NCBI GenBank assembly: GCA_030640865.1
Contig: DAOWIP010000086.1
Span: 1-5,244 of the forward strand
Length of the DNA: 5,244 nucleotides
DNA from: Sedimentisphaerales bacterium
Lineage (GTDB): Bacteria; Planctomycetota; Phycisphaerae; Sedimentisphaerales; SM23-30
Reading direction: 5' to 3'
Below the pieces are notes generated by a model. The model was given only the letters and a program-made list of their open reading frames with translations, ran no database searches and was not told the DNA's origin. Positions 4,939 to 5,244 of the stretch are shown piece by piece (position 1 is the first letter of the stretch; each line of letters begins with the position of its first letter). Made by a program: the position numbers and the translations under genes.

Positions 4939-5244
4939 ATGAAACAGGTAAATTACTACGAAGCAAATTTAAGAAGCGTAATTGTTATATCGATCGCTCT
5001 GGCGGTTGGCATGGGAGTTTTGGGGTTTTGCGGCAGTGTGGAGGCGGCTGATTATTATGTCGATGCGACCGGCGGCAACGACACTAACAACGGGCGAAGC
5101 GACACGACGGCCTGGCGAACCATCAGCAAGGTCAACAGCTATAATTTTCAAACAGGAGATGATGTGTATTTAAAGTGCTGCGAAATATGGACGCCCACCG
5201 ACTCTCTACAGGTTGACTGGCAGACATCCGCCGCATCGGAAAAC
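4939..5244 (+). CDS. second secreted beta-helix-family protein, N-terminal part (runs off window)
   Basis: An open frame from ATG 4939 to the window end gives 102 codons with no stop. The start is MKQVNYYEANLRS, then a hydrophobic core (14-30) and likely signal cleavage near VEA (34-36), followed by DYYVDATGGND at 38-48. It is clearly paralogous to the preceding protein: AWRTISKVNSY matches PWKTIARVNDY, and GDDVYLKCCEIW (73-84) matches GDAICFKRGEVW. The usual Lys-Arg-Gly in that motif is replaced by Lys-Cys-Cys. It starts 49 nt after the previous stop with no terminator between them, so the two are probably one operon. The Shine-Dalgarno match is weak (AAAGAG near 4924). An in-frame ATG at 4894 would add 15 residues but has no better site, and the 4939 start gives the more normal signal peptide. 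Beta-helix repeats are expected downstream but are not in the window. Confidence 0.8.
   Translation, partial: MKQVNYYEANLRSVIVISIALAVGMGVLGFCGSVEAADYYVDATGGNDTNNGRSDTTAWRTISKVNSYNFQTGDDVYLKCCEIWTPTDSLQVDWQTSAASEN
5050..5083 (+). repeat. 34-nt direct repeat, copy 2
   Basis: Identical to 2928-2961 and in the same reading frame. It encodes DYYVDATGGND directly after the predicted signal peptide of the second beta-helix protein. Confidence 0.95.

Noticed and set aside
5020..5035. Lipobox (lipoprotein signal) in the second beta-helix protein
   Set aside because: Leu-Gly-Phe-Cys lacks the small residue before Cys that signal peptidase II needs, and a normal signal peptidase I site (VEA) follows.

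Overview
The window looks like part of a planctomycete genome, most likely from the Phycisphaerae/Sedimentisphaerales side of the phylum. This is inferred from protein style, not from a marker gene. Two tandem secreted proteins carry the mature N-terminal motif DYYVDATGGND. The complete one ends in a single dockerin-like calcium loop (GDLNGDGCVDITDL). Both traits are common in the very large secreted-protein sets of these polysaccharide-degrading bacteria. All genes that can be supported lie on the + strand.

Layout. Positions 1-183 hold the 3' end of an unrecognised reading frame. Positions 218-1399 encode an exported GH88/GH105-type glycoside hydrolase of the unsaturated glycuronyl hydrolase fold. 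Positions 1400-1651 are non-coding and hold two hairpins and a short palindrome. Positions 1652-1894 encode a small single-pass membrane protein of unknown function. Positions 1895-2246 are non-coding and repeat-rich: two hairpins, a degenerate heptamer block, a 23-nt pyrimidine tract and an 11-copy heptamer array, followed by a good sigma70-type promoter and a perfect 12-bp palindrome. Positions 2247-2828 encode a TetR/AcrR-family regulator. Only 27 nt later a 677-aa secreted parallel beta-helix protein starts with GTG (2856-4889). A second, paralogous beta-helix gene begins at 4939 and runs off the window end.

How the parts may work together (inference). A GH105-type enzyme removes the 4,5-unsaturated uronic acid left by polysaccharide lyases on pectin, rhamnogalacturonan or ulvan-type oligosaccharides. 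Right-handed beta-helix proteins include many lyases and glycan-binding or glycan-cleaving proteins. The window therefore fits a uronate-polysaccharide utilisation neighbourhood in which the TetR regulator, its palindrome and the two beta-helix genes form one transcription unit. No lyase catalytic site could be assigned in the beta-helix proteins.

Most notable observations: a 34-nt exact repeat shared by the two beta-helix genes at the start of their mature regions; the heptamer array with an in-phase degenerate heptamer block upstream of it; a TetR regulator with a Cys at the position of the redox-sensing Cys of NemR; active-site substitutions in the GH105-like protein; and codon use in the beta-helix gene unlike that of its neighbours.
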